Assembly: GCF_016598485.1 (NCBI RefSeq)
Contig: NZ_JAEMUW010000016.1
Location: 110,635-174,634 of the forward strand
Direction of reading: 5' to 3'
DNA: 64,000 nucleotides
Source: Micromonospora coerulea
Lineage (GTDB): Bacteria > Actinomycetota > Actinomycetes > Mycobacteriales > Micromonosporaceae
Below the pieces are notes generated by a model. It saw only the letters and a program-made list of their open reading frames with translations. It was not told the DNA's origin and did no database searches. Positions 55,660-64,000 of the stretch are shown here, in pieces; within the stretch, counting starts at the first letter, position 1, and every line of letters begins with the position of its first letter. The position numbers were made by a program, and so were the translations under genes.

Positions 55660-56451
55660 TCAGCGAGCGATGTGCTCCGGGAACCGGCAGATCTGCGCGA
55701 ATTCCTCGGCGTCCAGGCTCGCCCCGCCCACCAGGGCCCCGTCCACGTCCGGCTGGGCCATGATCGAGGCGATGTTCGACGCCTTGACCGACCCGCCGTA
55801 GAGGATCCGGACCTGCTGCGCGGCGCCCTCGTGGAAGGTCTGCACCAGGCGCTTGCGCACCTCGCCGCAGACCTCCTGGGCGTTCTCCGGCGTGGCCGTC
55901 TTGCCCGTGCCGATCGCCCAGACCGGCTCGTACGCGACGACGACCTTGGCGACCTGCTCCGCGGTCAGCCCCTTCAGCGCGCCGTCGAGCTGGTCGCAGC
56001 AGTGCGGCACGTGCTTGAGCTGCTCGCGGATTTCCAGGCCCTCACCGATGCACAGGATCGGGGTGAGCCCGTTGGCCAGCGCCGCCGCCACCTTCGCGTT
56101 GACGATCGCGTCGTCCTCGTAGTGGTACGCGCGCCGCTCGGAGTGCCCGACCACCACGTACGTGCAGCCCAGCTTCGCCAGCATCGCCCCGGAGATGTCT
56201 CCGGTGTAGGCGCCGGCCTGGTACGGCGACAGGTCCTGCCCGCCGTAGCCGATCAGCAGCTTGTCCCCGTCCACCGCGGTCTGCACGGTGCGCAGGTCGG
56301 TGAAGGGTGGCAGAACCACCGTCTCGACGGCGGTGAGCTGCTGCTCGGTCAGGCTCGCGGCCAACTTCTGCACCAGCAGGTTGGCCTCGAGGTGGTTCAG
56401 GTTCATCTTCCAGTTGCCGGCCATCAGCGGCCGGCGGGTGACGCCCGCCAT
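55660..56451 (-). CDS. tpiA: Triosephosphate isomerase
   Basis: A 263-residue TIM-barrel enzyme interconverting dihydroxyacetone phosphate and glyceraldehyde 3-phosphate. Catalytic residues are Lys in G-N-W-K-M-N near residue 15, His in V-G-H-S-E-R-R near 103, and Glu in V-A-Y-E-P-V-W-A-I-G-T-G near 177. The phosphate loop ends with Y-G-G-S-V near 222. The ATG overlaps the pgk stop in TGATG, so translation is coupled. Length is normal. Confidence 0.98.
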   Translation of the reverse strand: MAGVTRRPLMAGNWKMNLNHLEANLLVQKLAASLTEQQLTAVETVVLPPFTDLRTVQTAVDGDKLLIGYGGQDLSPYQAGAYTGDISGAMLAKLGCTYVVVGHSERRAYHYEDDAIVNAKVAAALANGLTPILCIGEGLEIREQLKHVPHCCDQLDGALKGLTAEQVAKVVVAYEPVWAIGTGKTATPENAQEVCGEVRKRLVQTFHEGAAQQVRILYGGSVKASNIASIMAQPDVDGALVGGASLDAEEFAQICRFPEHIAR

Positions 56452-57670
56452 CAGTCCTCCAGTGCCGCGATGCCGGGAAGGGTCTTGCCCTCGAGGTACT
56501 CCAGGGAGGCGCCGCCACCCGTGGAGATGTGGCTGAAGGACGACTCGTCCAGACCCAGCGCGCGCACCGCGGCGGCGGAGTCACCGCCACCGACCACCGT
56601 GAACGCGTCGGACTTGGCGATCGCCTCGGCCACCCCGCGGGTGCCGTTGGCGAACGCGGCCATCTCGAACACGCCCATCGGGCCGTTCCAGAAGATCGTC
56701 TGCGCGCCGCCCGGCTCGCCGCACGCGGCGTCCTTGATGGCGGCGGCGAAGCCGGCCACCGTCTCCGGACCGATGTCCAGACCCACCCGGTGGCTCGGGA
56801 TGCCGTCGGCGCGGAAGACGTCGTGGTCGGCGTCGGGGGCGAAGGCGGTCGCGGCCACCACGTCGACCGGGAGCATGATCTTGCCCTCGGACCGCTGCAG
56901 GAGGTTGCCGCAGGTCTCGACCATCTCCTCCTCCAGCAGCGAGCTGCCCACCTCGTGGCCCTGGGCCTTGAGGAAGGTGAAGCACATCCCGCCGCCGATG
57001 AGCAGCCGGTCGACCGTCGGCAGCAGCGCCTCGATCACCGCCAGCTTGTCGGAGACCTTGGAGCCACCGAGCACCACGACGTACGGGCGCTCCGGCTCGC
57101 TGGTCAGCTTGCTCAGCACCTCGACCTCGCGCAGCACCAGCCGGCCCGCGACGTGCGGCAGCCGCGCCGGCACGTCGAAGACGCTGGCGTGCTTGCGGTG
57201 CACCGCGCCGAAGGCGTCGTCCACGTACGCGTCGCCGAGGGCGGCGAGCTGGTCGGCGAAGGCGCCCCGCTCGGCATCGTCCTTGCTGGTCTCCCCCTTG
57301 TTGAACCGGAGGTTCTCCAGCAGCGCTACCTGGCCGTCGGCCAGCCCCTCCACGGTGGACCGGGCGGAGTCGCCGACGGTGTCGGTGGCGAAGTGCACCG
57401 GCGCGCCGAGCAGCTCGCCCAACCGTCCGGCGACCGGGCCGAGGCTGAACTGCGGGTCCGGCGCGCCCTTCGGGCGGCCCAGGTGCGAGCAGACGACCAC
57501 CTTGGCGCCGGCCTGCACCAGCGCGCCCAGCGTCGGCAGGACCGCCCGGATGCGCCCGTCGTCCGTGATGTCACCGGTCTGCTTGTCGAGCGGGACGTTC
57601 AGGTCGGCGCGCACCAGCACGCGCCGACCCGAGACCCCCTCGGCGAGCAGGTCGTCGAGGGTCCGGATGC

Positions 57671-57674
<4 letters not shown>
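56451..57674 (-). CDS. pgk: Phosphoglycerate kinase
   Basis: A 407-residue two-domain kinase that makes ATP from 1,3-bisphosphoglycerate. The signature R-V-L-V-R-A-D-L-N-V-P is near residue 18, basic substrate-binding residues lie in S-H-L-G-R-P-K-G near 63, and the nucleotide-domain loop G-G-G-D-S-A-A-A near 380. The GTG start overlaps the gap stop by 4 bases (GTGA). It is the second gene of gap-pgk-tpiA-secG. Length and domain order are standard. Confidence 0.98.
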
Positions 57675-58675
<1,001 letters not shown>

Positions 58676-58938
58676 AGGTCCCATCTCCTCGCGTTCTGGT
58701 CCGCCGGCGTCAGACCCGGGCCGGCGGAGGTGTGTTCGCCGACCGTTGGAGCCGGCCGTTGACGGTTCATCTCGGCCACCCCGCCGCGGTCCTGTGGACC
58801 TGACCGCCCGAGGCGGTGAGCACGGCGAGGGGTGCCTGTGCCGGCCTCCTTGCCGTACGCAGCGACCCTATCCGAGCGTGCGCCGCCGCGCTGCGGCGGG
58901 TCGTGATCCCGCTCGCCTGCTGGCGCCTCACCGTCCTA

Positions 58939-59919
58939 TCAGACCACGAGCATGTCCGGCGTGACGGCCGCTTCGGTATCCGGGATGCCCAGGTCGCGAG
59001 CCCGCTTGTCGGCCAGCGCCAGCAACCGGCGGATCCGCCCGGCGATGGCGTCCTTGGTCAGCGGCGGGTCGGCGAGGGCACCGAGCTCCTCCAGCGAGGC
59101 CTGCCGGTGCTCCAGCCGCAGCCGGCCGGCCGAGGTCAGGTGGTTCGGGGCGTCTTCGGCGAGGATCTCCAGCGCGCGGGTGACCCGGGCTGCCGCCGCC
59201 ACCGCGGCGCGGGCCGAGCGGCGCAGGTTGGCGTCGTCGAAGTTCGCCAGCCGGTTAGCGGTGGCCCGGACCTCGCGGCGGACCCGGCGCTCCTCCCAGG
59301 CCAGCACGCTGGAGTGGGCGCCGATCCGGGTGAGCAGCGCGGCGATCGCGTCGCCGTCCTTGACCACCACCCGGTCCACCTGGCGCACCTCGCGGTTCTT
59401 GGCCACGATGCCGATCCGGCGGGCCGCGCCGACCAGGGCGAGCGCCGACTCCGGGCCGGGGCAGGTGATCTCCAGCGCGCTGGAGCGGCCCGGCTCGGTG
59501 AGCGAGCCGTGCGCCATGAACGCGCCGCGCCAGGCGGAGACCGCGCAGCAGACGTTGGCGGCGACCACGTGCGGCGGCAGGCCCCGCACCGGGCGGCCCC
59601 GCACGTCGAGCAGGCCGGTCTGCCGCGCGAGGGCCTCGCCGTCCTTGACCACCCGCACGATGAAGTGGCTGCCCTTGCGCAGCCCGCCGGAGGCGAGCAC
59701 GTGAATCTCGCTGGGGTAGCCGTAGACCTCGGCGATCTCCCGCCGGAGCCGCCGGGCCACCGCGCCGGTGTCCAGCTCGGCCTCGACCACGACCCGCCCG
59801 GAAACGATGTGCAGCCCACCGGCGAAGCGCAGCAGGGCGGCCATCTCCGCCCGCCGGCAGCAGGGCTTGGGCACGTCGACCCGGCTCAGCTCGTCCTTGA
59901 CCGCGGCTGTCATCGCCAT
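58939..59919 (-). CDS. whiA: WhiA, sporulation and cell-division regulator
   Basis: A 326-residue WhiA protein. The N-terminal two-thirds resembles a LAGLIDADG homing endonuclease that has lost activity (starting T-A-A-V-K-D-E-L-S-R). The C-terminal part holds the helix-turn-helix (S-L-E-E-L-G-A-L-A-D-P-P-L-T-K-D-A-I-A-G-R-I-R-R-L). With WhiB it activates sporulation-septation genes such as ftsZ in Streptomyces. ATG 59919 has GGAGGGG 6 bases upstream; ATG 59913 is an alternative. It follows rapZ and yvcK, the usual order in Gram-positive bacteria. Confidence 0.96.
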   Translation of the reverse strand: MAMTAAVKDELSRVDVPKPCCRRAEMAALLRFAGGLHIVSGRVVVEAELDTGAVARRLRREIAEVYGYPSEIHVLASGGLRKGSHFIVRVVKDGEALARQTGLLDVRGRPVRGLPPHVVAANVCCAVSAWRGAFMAHGSLTEPGRSSALEITCPGPESALALVGAARRIGIVAKNREVRQVDRVVVKDGDAIAALLTRIGAHSSVLAWEERRVRREVRATANRLANFDDANLRRSARAAVAAAARVTRALEILAEDAPNHLTSAGRLRLEHRQASLEELGALADPPLTKDAIAGRIRRLLALADKRARDLGIPDTEAAVTPDMLVV

Positions 59920-59973
59920 TCTGCGCCCCTCCACGGACCCGTACCGGCGTGTCGCCGGTGATTACGTACGTGC

Positions 59974-60969
59974 TTAACGATCGGCGCCCAGGACAGGCAC
60001 CAGCGCGGCGCCCAGGGCGGCCGGATCATGGCGGGGCGTGCCGTCGGTGACGGCGACGGGAGCGAGGGCCAGCCGGGCACCAAGCGATTCTGCCGCACGT
60101 CGCACCGCTTCAGGATCACCCACCGCCCTGGAGTCCGCCAGCACCACGTCCACCTTCAATTCGGACAGATAGCGCCGCAGGGTGGCCAAATGGTCGGCCA
60201 GGGAGAGTCCGAGGGTCTCCTTTTCGGCCACCAGGTTGAGCGTGACCAGCCGTCGGGCCGGGCTCGACACGATGGCGTGGGCCAGCCCGGGCACCAGCAG
60301 GTGCGGCAGCACGCTGGTGTACCAACTGCCGGGCCCGAAGATCAGCCAGTCCGCGTCGTAGACGGCGGCCACCGCCTCCGCGCAGGCCGCCGGCGCCGCC
60401 GGGGTGAGCCGCAGGGACTCGACCCGCCCGGTGGTGACCGCGACCTGGTGCTGGCCACGCAGCACGCGTACCTCGTTCCGACGGTCCGGGTCGGCGCCGC
60501 GCACGTGGGCCTCGATGCCGACCGGCTGCCGGGACATCGGCAGCACCCGGCCGACCGCGCCGAGCATGACGGCGGCGTGGTCGAGCGCGGCCACCGGGTC
60601 GCCGAGCAGCTCCATCAGGCCGCAGAGGACCAGGTTGCCCACCGCGTGCCCGGCCAGCGGATCGGCGGCCCCCGCTCCTCCGGTCGCCGCCGCGCCGGCG
60701 CCGACGGCGGCGAAGCGGTGCTGGAAGAGCCCGGCGCTGCGCCGGGTGGCCGGGTGATCGCCGGCCAGCGCGACCAGGGCCTGCCGCAGGTCGCCCGGGG
60801 GCAGCCCGCCGCGCTCGGCGCGCAGCCGGCCGCTGGAGCCGCCGTCGTCGCCGACGGTGACCACCGCGGTGATGTCCAGATCCAGCTCCGGTACGCAGTG
60901 CCGCAGCGCCCGCAGGGACGCCGACAGGCCGTGCCCGCCGCCGAAGGCGACCACCTTCGTCGGGATCAT
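59974..60969 (-). CDS. yvcK: YvcK/GlmR-type uridine-diphosphate-sugar-binding regulator
   Basis: A 331-residue protein of the CofD-like fold group (YvcK, also called GlmR or gluconeogenesis factor; CuvA in Mycobacterium). Key sequences are F-G-G-G-H-G-L near residue 9, V-G-D-D-G-G-S-S-G-R-L-R near 42, and F-G-P-G-S-W-Y-T-S-V near 220, which bind the UDP-sugar diphosphate. It supports cell-wall precursor supply and growth on gluconeogenic carbon. The ATG overlaps the rapZ stop by 4 bases, and whiA follows 54 bases on. Confidence 0.95.
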   Translation of the reverse strand: MIPTKVVAFGGGHGLSASLRALRHCVPELDLDITAVVTVGDDGGSSGRLRAERGGLPPGDLRQALVALAGDHPATRRSAGLFQHRFAAVGAGAAATGGAGAADPLAGHAVGNLVLCGLMELLGDPVAALDHAAVMLGAVGRVLPMSRQPVGIEAHVRGADPDRRNEVRVLRGQHQVAVTTGRVESLRLTPAAPAACAEAVAAVYDADWLIFGPGSWYTSVLPHLLVPGLAHAIVSSPARRLVTLNLVAEKETLGLSLADHLATLRRYLSELKVDVVLADSRAVGDPEAVRRAAESLGARLALAPVAVTDGTPRHDPAALGAALVPVLGADR

Positions 60970-61901
60970 TCCCGCCCCAGGTCCCGGTGCTGCGCGTTGG
61001 CGGCGATGCCGGACTGGCGCAACCGGGTGGCCAGTTCCTCCGCGATGGCGACGCTGCGGTGCTTGCCGCCGGTGCACCCCACGGCGACGGTCAGGTAGCG
61101 CTTGCCCTCCCGCTCGAAACCGCCGGTGGTGGCGTTGACCAGGTCGGCGTACCCGGCCACGAAGGCGTCCGCGCCCTCCTGGCCCAGCACGTACGAGCTG
61201 ACGGCCTCCTCCCGCCCGGTGTGCTCGCGCAGTTCGGGCACCCAGTACGGGTTCGGTAGGAACCGGGCGTCCATCACGAAGTCGGCGTCCGGCGGGAGTC
61301 CGTACTTGAACCCGAAGGAGAGCACGGTGATGCGCAGCCGGCGGGCGTCCTCGCCACCGAAGAGTTCCTCGACCCGGCGCCGGAGCTGGTTGACGTTGAG
61401 ATGGCTGGTGTCGATGATCACGTCGGCCTGGTCGCGAGCCTCCTCCAGCAGGGCGCGCTCGACGGCGATGCCGTCGGCCAGCCGCCCCTCGCCCTGCAAC
61501 GGGTGCGAGCGCCGGACGCTCTCGAACCGGCGGATCAGCACCTCGTCGTCGGCGTCGACGAAGACCACCCGCGGGGAGAAACCGCGCTCCTTCAGCTCCC
61601 GGATCGCCCCGGCCAGGTCGGTGGAGAAGGCGCGCGAGCGGACGTCCAACACCATCGCCGTACGCCGGGCGGCGCCGCCGGCCTTGAAGGCCAGCTCCGC
61701 CATGTCCAGCATCAGCGCCTGCGGCAGGTTGTCGACCACGTAGTAGCCGACGTTCTCCAGCGCCCGGGCGACCGTGCTCCGGCCACCGCCGGACAGCCCG
61801 GTCACCACCACCAGGCTCGTCTCCACCTCGGCCGGCGCCGGCTGCCCGGCCACCGTCGTGTCCGCCGGCCCCAGGTCCGCCGTCGTCCGCGCCTCGCTCA
61901 C
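60966..61901 (-). CDS. rapZ: RapZ/YvcJ nucleotide-binding protein
   Basis: A 311-residue RapZ/YvcJ protein. After an acidic 28-residue start, the P-loop G-L-S-G-G-G-R-S-T binds ATP or GTP; the usual Lys of GxxGxGKS is Arg here. The C-terminal domain has the conserved I-T-V-L-S-F-G-F-K-Y-G-L-P, D-A-R-F-L-P-N-P and V-G-C-T-G-G-K-H-R-S-V segments. In Escherichia coli RapZ controls glmS through small RNAs; in actinobacteria its targets are unknown, but linkage to yvcK suggests cell-wall amino-sugar control. It starts at GTG 61901, divergent from recQ. Confidence 0.95.
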   Translation of the reverse strand: MSEARTTADLGPADTTVAGQPAPAEVETSLVVVTGLSGGGRSTVARALENVGYYVVDNLPQALMLDMAELAFKAGGAARRTAMVLDVRSRAFSTDLAGAIRELKERGFSPRVVFVDADDEVLIRRFESVRRSHPLQGEGRLADGIAVERALLEEARDQADVIIDTSHLNVNQLRRRVEELFGGEDARRLRITVLSFGFKYGLPPDADFVMDARFLPNPYWVPELREHTGREEAVSSYVLGQEGADAFVAGYADLVNATTGGFEREGKRYLTVAVGCTGGKHRSVAIAEELATRLRQSGIAANAQHRDLGRE

Positions 61902-62066
61902 CCGCTACCCCCAAGCCGTGGCGCCGCGGCCCGGTCGGCCGCGCGTGGTCAATCAGCGACTCTAACGGCTGGGGCCCGGTCCGCGATTCCACGGGGTGAC
62001 GACCGGAACACCCCCTTGTCCGGTTCGTACCACCGGGGTGTCGGGGGACGCTCGTAGACTGCGCCA

Positions 62067-63923
62067 ATGGTCTCCCCCACCGATGTGCGGACCGAGGACG
62101 CCGGGCAGGTGCTCCGGCGGGTGTTCGGCTACGACGCCTTCCGCGGCTCCCAGCAGCAGGTCGTCGACCACGTGGTGGCCGGCGGCGACGCGCTGGTGCT
62201 GATGCCGACCGGTGGCGGCAAGTCGCTCTGCTACCAGATCCCCGCGCTGGTCCGCGACGGCGTGGCGGTGGTGATCTCCCCGCTGATCGCCCTCATGCAG
62301 GACCAGGTCGACGCGCTCACCGCGGTCGGCGTGCGGGCCGGCTTCCTCAACTCGACGCAGGACCTCGCCGAGCGGCGGCGGGTCGAGGGGGCCTTCCTCG
62401 CCGGCGAGCTGGACCTGCTCTACCTCGCCCCGGAAGGGCTGGCCGTCCGGTCCACCCTCCAGCTGCTGGAACGCGGCACCATCGCGCTCTTCGCGATCGA
62501 CGAGGCGCACTGCGTGTCGCAATGGGGGCACGACTTCCGCCCCGACTACCTCAACCTCTCGATGCTGCACGAACGGTGGCCGGGCGTGCCGCGGATCGCG
62601 TTGACCGCCACGGCCACCAGCGCCACCCGCACCGAGATCGCCACCCGGCTGCAGCTCACCGACGCCCGGCACTTCGTGGCCAGCTTCGACCGGCCCAACA
62701 TCCAGTACCGGATCGTGCCGAAGCGGGAGCCGCGCAAGCAGCTGCTGGCCCTGCTGCGCGACGAGCACCCGGGCGACGCCGGCATCATCTACTGCCTCTC
62801 CCGCGCCTCGGTGGAGAAGACCGCCGAGTTCCTCGTGCAGAACGGCGTCCCCGCCCTGCCGTACCACGCCGGCCTGGACGCGGCGACCCGCGCCGCCAAC
62901 CAGCAGCGTTTCCTGCGCGAGGACGGCCTGGTCATGGTGGCCACCATCGCCTTCGGGATGGGGATCGACAAGCCGGACGTCCGCTTCGTCGCCCACCTCG
63001 ACCTGCCCAAGTCCGTCGAGGGTTACTACCAGGAGACCGGCCGCGCCGGCCGCGACGGCCTGCCGTCGACGGCCTGGCTGGCGTACGGGCTCCAGGACGT
63101 GGTCCAGCAGCGGAAGATGATCGAGACATCCGAGGGCGACCTCGCGCACCGCCGCAACCTCGCCGCTCACCTGGACGCGATGCTCGCGCTCTGCGAGACG
63201 GTCCGGTGCCGGCGGGTCCAGCTGCTCGAGTACTTCGGCGAGACGGGGAGCGCCGCCTGCGGCAATTGCGACACCTGCCTCAGCCCGCCGGAGTCGTGGG
63301 ACGGCACGGTCGCCGCGCAGAAGCTGCTCTCCACCGTCTTCCGGCTGGACCGCGAGCGCAACCAGCGGTTCGGCGCCGGGCACTGCATCGACATCCTGCT
63401 CGGCAAGCAGACCGACAAGATCAGCCAGTACGGCCACGACTCGCTGACCGTTTTCGGCATCGGCAATGAGCTGCGCGAGGCCGAGTGGCGGGGCGTGGTC
63501 CGGCAGTTGCTCGCCGAGGGGCTGCTCGCCGTGGAGGGCGACTACGGCACGCTGGCGCTGACCGAGGCGAGCGCCGAGGTGCTCGGCCGCCGGCGCACCG
63601 TGACCATGCGCCGCGAGCCCGAGCGGCCCGCGTCCAGCCGGTCGGCGAAGCCGCGCGGCGCGGCCACCGTGGTCGCCGCGCTGGATCCGGCCGCGACCTC
63701 GGTCTTCGAGCGGCTGCGCGCCTGGCGGGCGGCCACCGCCAAGGAGCAGGGTGTGCCCGCGTACGTGATCTTCCACGACGCGACCCTCCGGCAGATCGCC
63801 ACCGACGCGCCCGCCACACTGGCCGAGCTGTCCCGGATCAACGGCGTGGGCGAGAACAAGCTGGCCAAGTACGGCGAGCAGATCCTCACGGTCCTCGCGG
63901 AGGACGCCGCCGCCTCCGCCTGA
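62067..63923 (+). CDS. recQ: RecQ ATP-dependent DNA helicase
   Basis: A 618-residue 3'-5' helicase of recombination repair. Helicase motifs: Walker A M-P-T-G-G-G-K-S near residue 50, D-E-A-H near 143, S-x-T-A-T-A-T near 182, and motif VI Q-E-T-G-R-A-G-R-D near 325. The RecQ zinc module follows with Cys in L-C-E-T-V-x-C and C-G-N-C-D-T-C near 375-405, then a winged helix, a basic linker and an HRDC domain at about 540-612. TAGACT at 62055-62060 lies 6 bases before the ATG, consistent with a leaderless transcript. It is divergent from rapZ, and a strong hairpin terminator follows. Confidence 0.97.
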   Translation: MVSPTDVRTEDAGQVLRRVFGYDAFRGSQQQVVDHVVAGGDALVLMPTGGGKSLCYQIPALVRDGVAVVISPLIALMQDQVDALTAVGVRAGFLNSTQDLAERRRVEGAFLAGELDLLYLAPEGLAVRSTLQLLERGTIALFAIDEAHCVSQWGHDFRPDYLNLSMLHERWPGVPRIALTATATSATRTEIATRLQLTDARHFVASFDRPNIQYRIVPKREPRKQLLALLRDEHPGDAGIIYCLSRASVEKTAEFLVQNGVPALPYHAGLDAATRAANQQRFLREDGLVMVATIAFGMGIDKPDVRFVAHLDLPKSVEGYYQETGRAGRDGLPSTAWLAYGLQDVVQQRKMIETSEGDLAHRRNLAAHLDAMLALCETVRCRRVQLLEYFGETGSAACGNCDTCLSPPESWDGTVAAQKLLSTVFRLDRERNQRFGAGHCIDILLGKQTDKISQYGHDSLTVFGIGNELREAEWRGVVRQLLAEGLLAVEGDYGTLALTEASAEVLGRRRTVTMRREPERPASSRSAKPRGAATVVAALDPAATSVFERLRAWRAATAKEQGVPAYVIFHDATLRQIATDAPATLAELSRINGVGENKLAKYGEQILTVLAEDAAASA

Positions 63924-63948
63924 CGCGATTCATCGCCGGTAGACGGCG

Positions 63949-63981
63949 AAAGGGCCGACCCCGTGGGGGTCGGCCCTTTCG
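63949..63981 (+). terminator. Terminator after recQ
   Basis: A perfect 15-bp stem (63949-63963 with 63967-63981) with a 3-base loop, followed by a short T-rich stretch (GTTGTT), lies 26 bases after the recQ stop. Confidence 0.88.
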
Positions 63982-64000
63982 TTGTTAATGCCGGTCAGCT

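Overview
This window is high-GC actinobacterial chromosome, most likely from Micromonospora or a close relative in the Micromonosporaceae. The evidence is GC-rich third codon positions throughout, many GTG and TTG starts, a conservon, RbpA, WhiA, OpcA, an AcnR-type regulator, an 8-gene suf operon led by SufR, and a diterpene cassette resembling those I recall from Salinispora. Many starts sit 6-7 bases after a TANNNT -10 box, so leaderless transcripts look common. I saw no tRNA, rRNA, CRISPR array, IS element or prophage.

Layout. 1-7 kb: a secreted amylase/pullulanase running off the left edge, an anchored CBM2-like protein, a permuted papain-fold protein, a leaderless mini membrane protein, an ArsC-like protein and a DedA protein. 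7-10 kb: aconitase behind a palindromic operator. 10-14.3 kb: conservon (sensor kinase, roadblock, DUF742, GTPase) with its own promoter. 14.3-18.4 kb: translationally coupled P450, class I terpene synthase and class II diterpene cyclase. 18.4-22.5 kb: GNAT, DUF2630, RIO kinase, HAD and nitrilase genes. 22.5-23.2 kb: an AcnR-like repressor whose promoter carries the same operator as aconitase, 15 kb away. 23.3-25.5 kb: a three-gene operon joining a TIGR04222-type membrane protein with a Cys/Gly/Ser tail, a DUF692 (MNIO) enzyme and a small SCO6045-like protein. This is the best candidate here for an undescribed system.

25.5-35.3 kb: SDR, uracil-mismatch glycosylase, ABC exporter, enoyl-CoA hydratase, small HTH protein, CadD-like transporter, ABC-F protein, YpfJ-type metallopeptidase, VLRF1-type release factor and LysE exporter. 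35.7-42.4 kb: sufR-B-D-Rieske-C-S-U-T, Fe-S cluster assembly. 42.5-46 kb: heme A synthase (ctaA) divergent from sufR, an ATP-grasp protein, a small hypothetical protein and heme O synthase (ctaB). 46.2-54.8 kb: tkt-tal-pgi-zwf-opcA-pgl, nearly the whole pentose phosphate route apart from Gnd and the epimerase/isomerase. 54.8-61.9 kb, minus strand: rbpA, then (in transcription order) rapZ-yvcK-whiA and gap-pgk-tpiA-secG. 62-64 kb: recQ with a strong terminator.

Together the right half is a core block of central carbon metabolism, heme and Fe-S biogenesis. The left half is more variable and carries the specialised metabolism and signalling genes.
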